Below, piece after piece: positions 61,030 to 64,000 of a stretch of DNA of 64,000 nt. The stretch comes from UTCHB3 sp002050155 (GTDB lineage: Bacteria > Bacteroidota > Ignavibacteria > Ignavibacteriales > Ignavibacteriaceae): NCBI GenBank assembly GCA_030584105.1, contig CP129491.1, positions 3,303,736 to 3,367,735 on the forward strand, written 5' to 3'. The notes beneath the pieces are model-generated. The model ran no database searches. It saw only the letters and a program-made list of their open reading frames with translations, and was not told the DNA's origin. A program made the translations under genes and the position numbers. Every line of letters begins with the position of its first letter. Position 1 is the stretch's first letter.

Positions 61030-63749
61030 ATGAATTCACCTCCACCATCATCCGGAAGAAGAGTTAAACCTTTCCTCGTGTCATACACTTCGCTAAAGTC
61101 TCTAAGATAAAAAATATCTCCTAAAAACTCGCCAAACTTTTGTAAAGCCATCAGTTCATAGCCGTTTCGGAAAATGTTGAACGAAAAAAGAGAAACAAGC
61201 GAATTAATTTCTTTAATCAGTGCGTTTTTCAGTGACGGGTCTTTAAATTTTTCTCCGAGTAACGAACGGTATTTGCAAAAAACTTCTTCACCCTTTAGGG
61301 TTTTACCGTCAAAGTTTTCAATCAACATTTTGATTGTTGCTTTTTCACTTTCAGTAAAAACCTTAGCGGAAATATCCAGCGGAACAAAAACTTGAATTGT
61401 ATCAGATTCTATCAATTTGAAATCTTTATCAACTTCGTTAAAATCAAGTTTATTAAAACTCTTCTTAAATTGTTGCAGGTTATCCCTAAGCGCCAATTTG
61501 TTCAGGTCTGAATAATGCTGTAAAACCAGATTGTAGAGCAGGGAAAAATCTTTATTCTGAAGAATATTTAAGTATTCATCAGGTTTTAATTTTTTTCGCG
61601 CTAAATCATACCTTTTATCACTCTTGTAAACCGCTTCAGCTTTTCCTGAGTTGAAAAGATAAACCTTAGACGAGCCTTTTTTGGCATTTCTGTTTATGCG
61701 CCCGGCAAATTGCTCATCCGAGTCGGGTATTGCCTTGTCTTTGAAGCCAAGATCCATATCGATATCCACGCCGGCTTCGATAACCTGTGTAGCAACAACC
61801 AAAATTTTTTGATTCGTATCATTTTTAAGAACCTCTATTATTTCCCTGCGAAATGGTTCAAGTATATAACCGTTGATAAGGAAAACTTTGTCGAAAACCT
61901 TATTTGCTTCCTGTTCGGTTACTTCGTTGAAAAAATTTGATGCTTCTTTTTTTGATACAATTTCAACAAGCACCCGGCGCACATTGCCGTTTTTCATCGC
62001 CTCACGGCAGATATTCAACATTTCATCTTTGAATTGCTCCGTTTTATAAGGTTTGCCATTCAAAAGAGAGGAATCGAACACTACTCTGTTGGCAAAATTT
62101 GGGTTGTTGAAATATTTTTGCCTGTTCGAAATTAATTCAACGAAGGGGTCAGGTGTTACTTCCAACAATTTACTGATCCGGGGAAGTGTTGCAGACATAA
62201 CAATAAAACGAATGTTCAACAGGTGTGCATAGATGTTCAAAATATCAACAACAACCGACCAGGTTTCGGGCGCATAACTTTGAATTTCATCAATAATTAC
62301 AACCGAATTTGCAAGCCGGTGAATTCCGTAAATGTTGCTCTTTCGGTGCGAAAGCAGTATGTTAAAGAACTTTATATGACTGGTTAATAAAACGGGATAG
62401 TTGAAAAAATAACCCGTGAGCCATGTGGATTTTATCTTTTCGTTCTGTTCTTCATTCACGCCTTCTAATGTTGAATCCTCTATTTTCGAAAGGTTTTTTG
62501 AATGTAACTCTGCGACCTCTGTATCCGTAAAGCCAAGGTCGTCTCTGAACACTTTTACAGTTTGTGTTGCCAGTGTTGTGAAAGGCAATACATAGAAAAC
62601 CTTGTTAATCCCGGGTATTTTTTTCAGAAGGGTAGCAGCCAGAAGAAGTGAAACATTAGTTTTGCCGCTTCCGGTTGGGGCTTCCAAATAAAAGAGCCGG
62701 CTGTTGATGTTTTTGGTCAGGTTACGGATTGCCTCCTCAGATAAACCTGAGCGAAGCCGGTTGAGTGCCTCCATCGACATTTCAGAATCTTCAGAAATTT
62801 CGGAAGTTTTAGAATGATTTTCCGGAGTGTCTGTCTCAACAATACTCAATAGCCTTTTATTATAAGGAATATCAAACAGGTTATTTATAAATTTATTCTT
62901 AAGCTCTTTATCGATTATATTCATCTCCGTTGGCTTAGTGCCGTTCATAAATTCGTTAGTGGCGTAATAGTCGGAGGCGGTTAAAAGCGAAAAAGAAATT
63001 TTCACCAATAAATGCAGTCCCGGTGCGTTGCAATATTTTTCAGATATTCGCCCCACAAAATTATTCCAAAAAACAGAGTCGAATATTTGCGAGAGCAGAC
63101 CATCCGTAGAATTTTTCGGCTGTTTAAGTGTTTGAACAGCGGTGTGTAGTTCTGCCAAATCTTCTCGGGTGAAAGGAAGTTCATCAAACAATGAGAAAAG
63201 GTGCCCGTGGTGTTGACTGATAGAGTAACTTAGCGCTATCAGCCAATAAAGAAGAATAATTTCGCGCTCATCAGGCGTACTGAGATTGAATAAACCGAGT
63301 TCTGTTGCATAATTAATATAATGCCTTAAGAAGAAATAAGACCCTGATTTTGAGTGCGTTGTTCCGAGAAAATTTTGCGGGTTTCCTCTTATGGGATTGC
63401 CCATTTTCTCTTTCTGAAACCCGGGGTTAATCTTTCCAAGATCATGGAAAAACACAACCCCGGCAAAAGCTTCCTTCAGAAATTCTGCAGATTTAATTCT
63501 TTGATCTTCAGAGTTGTGTTCCGGCAGCACCGCACACAAATTTAACAGAATATTATCAACAACGGGGTCTAATCCGTTTTCGCGTACCAACCGGGTAAAG
63601 TATTGCATCACCAAATTGGTGTGTTCGGGCAGCGTTTCTTTGCCGCTTTTATCTGCGGAAAGATGAGCCAGAAATCTTTCCGGCTCATCAATTACAAATG
63701 AAAGACCGAAACGCCCGGACTCAATGATTTGATCTATAGTCCGCAACAT
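61026..63749 (-). CDS. cas3: CRISPR-associated helicase/nuclease Cas3 with HD domain
   Basis: A 907-residue protein; ATG 63749 is preferred to an upstream TTG at 63752. The N-terminal HD nuclease domain has FFHDLGKINPGF near residue 100. The helicase part has LEAPTGSGKTNVSLLLAATLL near 355 (Walker A), VVIIDEIQSYAPETW near 482, and ATQVIEAGVDIDMDLGFKD with QFAGRINRNAKKG near 665-685 (motif VI). Cas3 is recruited by Cascade bound to a target and degrades DNA. The fusion of HD and helicase in one chain fits type I-B. It starts 10 bp after the end of the cas5 ORF. Confidence 0.94.
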   Translation of the reverse strand: MLRTIDQIIESGRFGLSFVIDEPERFLAHLSADKSGKETLPEHTNLVMQYFTRLVRENGLDPVVDNILLNLCAVLPEHNSEDQRIKSAEFLKEAFAGVVFFHDLGKINPGFQKEKMGNPIRGNPQNFLGTTHSKSGSYFFLRHYINYATELGLFNLSTPDEREIILLYWLIALSYSISQHHGHLFSLFDELPFTREDLAELHTAVQTLKQPKNSTDGLLSQIFDSVFWNNFVGRISEKYCNAPGLHLLVKISFSLLTASDYYATNEFMNGTKPTEMNIIDKELKNKFINNLFDIPYNKRLLSIVETDTPENHSKTSEISEDSEMSMEALNRLRSGLSEEAIRNLTKNINSRLFYLEAPTGSGKTNVSLLLAATLLKKIPGINKVFYVLPFTTLATQTVKVFRDDLGFTDTEVAELHSKNLSKIEDSTLEGVNEEQNEKIKSTWLTGYFFNYPVLLTSHIKFFNILLSHRKSNIYGIHRLANSVVIIDEIQSYAPETWSVVVDILNIYAHLLNIRFIVMSATLPRISKLLEVTPDPFVELISNRQKYFNNPNFANRVVFDSSLLNGKPYKTEQFKDEMLNICREAMKNGNVRRVLVEIVSKKEASNFFNEVTEQEANKVFDKVFLINGYILEPFRREIIEVLKNDTNQKILVVATQVIEAGVDIDMDLGFKDKAIPDSDEQFAGRINRNAKKGSSKVYLFNSGKAEAVYKSDKRYDLARKKLKPDEYLNILQNKDFSLLYNLVLQHYSDLNKLALRDNLQQFKKSFNKLDFNEVDKDFKLIESDTIQVFVPLDISAKVFTESEKATIKMLIENFDGKTLKGEEVFCKYRSLLGEKFKDPSLKNALIKEINSLVSLFSFNIFRNGYELMALQKFGEFLGDIFYLRDFSEVYDTRKGLTLLPDDGGGEFI

Positions 63750-63758
63750 CAATTCAAC

Positions 63759-64000
63759 CTAATTTAGTTGGAGAATTAAACCACTTTCTGATAATTTATA
63801 AAGATTACCCGGGTTATACGAGCCGGCAATTTTGGAGTTAGTATAAACAAAATCATCGAATTTATACACTCTTCTTTCGGTATCGTACCCTGTGGGTAAC
63901 CTTTCGAAAGTGAAGACAGAGTTTTCACTTAGCAGTGCGAACAAAGCGGCACCGGAAGTAATTTTCTCATCACCTTTTTTGATGAAGATGGTATCAATTT
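63759..64000 (-). CDS. cas5: CRISPR Cascade subunit Cas5 (C-terminal part, start off window)
   Basis: The frame is open from base 64000 to the TAG at 63759-63761, so at least 80 residues lie here. The visible end has IDTIFIKKGDEKITSGAALF, then SENSVFTFERLPTGYDTERR, VYKFDDFVYTN and a short C-terminus LYKLSESGLILQLN. The ERLPxGYD pattern next to cas3 is what type I-B Cas5 proteins show at their C-terminus. Cas5 caps the crRNA 5' handle in Cascade. Cas6, Cas8 and Cas7 genes are presumably further upstream, beyond this window. Confidence 0.7.
   Translation of the reverse strand, partial: IDTIFIKKGDEKITSGAALFALLSENSVFTFERLPTGYDTERRVYKFDDFVYTNSKIAGSYNPGNLYKLSESGLILQLN

Overview
The window looks like a chromosome segment from a Gram-negative anaerobe of the FCB superphylum, most likely Ignavibacteriota/Chlorobi-like rather than core Bacteroidetes. 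The support is: type IX secretion C-terminal sorting domains (YPNPFNPATT) on two secreted proteins, a PorD (DUF4835) homologue, a large outer-membrane barrel protein with a carboxypeptidase-regulatory N-terminus, golvesin-type and YCF48-type secreted proteins, a meso-DAP type MurE (DNPR motif), an [FeFe]-hydrogenase C-terminus and bacillithiol synthesis (BshC). No rRNA or tRNA gene was recognised.

Layout. 1-3.5 kb: 3' end of an [FeFe]-hydrogenase gene, a haem-binding DUF3365 lipoprotein, an M15 peptidase lipoprotein coupled to a 57-residue membrane protein, and an RsmB-like methyltransferase. 3.7-21.2 kb: a complete dcw cluster on the + strand (mraZ-rsmH-ftsL-ftsI-murE-murF-mraY-murD-ftsW-murG-murC-ftsQ-ftsA-[orf189]-ftsZ), preceded by a three-box MraZ operator. 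orf189 appears to be a degenerate FtsZ GTPase half lacking the nucleotide-binding glycine box. murB and ddl are absent from the cluster. 21.2-36 kb: porD, a secreted GH18 protein, a NYN-domain protein, sppA, smpB, a pyruvoyl arginine decarboxylase, an NlpC/P60 hydrolase, lipoproteins, a golvesin/amidase protein, bshC and a secreted hydrolase. 36.1-43.3 kb: three sensor kinases in a row; the first is split by a 1.4-kb IS3-family element whose removal restores the frame exactly. 43.3-47.3 kb: the outer-membrane barrel protein and a small envelope protein broken by a T7 homopolymer frameshift. 47.6-51.5 kb: a two-gene nuclease/helicase module resembling the Hachiman anti-phage system (hamAB). 52.2-54.7 kb: a T9SS-exported YCF48-repeat protein. 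55.0-64 kb: a CRISPR array of 57 repeats plus one degenerate terminal repeat, its leader, and type I-B-like cas2-cas1-cas4-cas3-cas5 (cas5 runs off the window), all read on the - strand towards the array.

The most unusual feature runs across the whole window. At about ten of the roughly 35 gene ends, the last few codons with the stop codon are the first unit of a short tandem repeat that continues into the intergenic DNA (periods 7, 11, 20, 23, 35, 45, 65-67 bp). Examples follow rsmB, murE, murF, murC, porD, the TPR gene, the golvesin gene, the frameshifted envelope gene, the YCF48 gene and cas2, where the repeats form part of the CRISPR leader. I know of no named element of this kind; the pattern is seen in the sequence, its cause is not.
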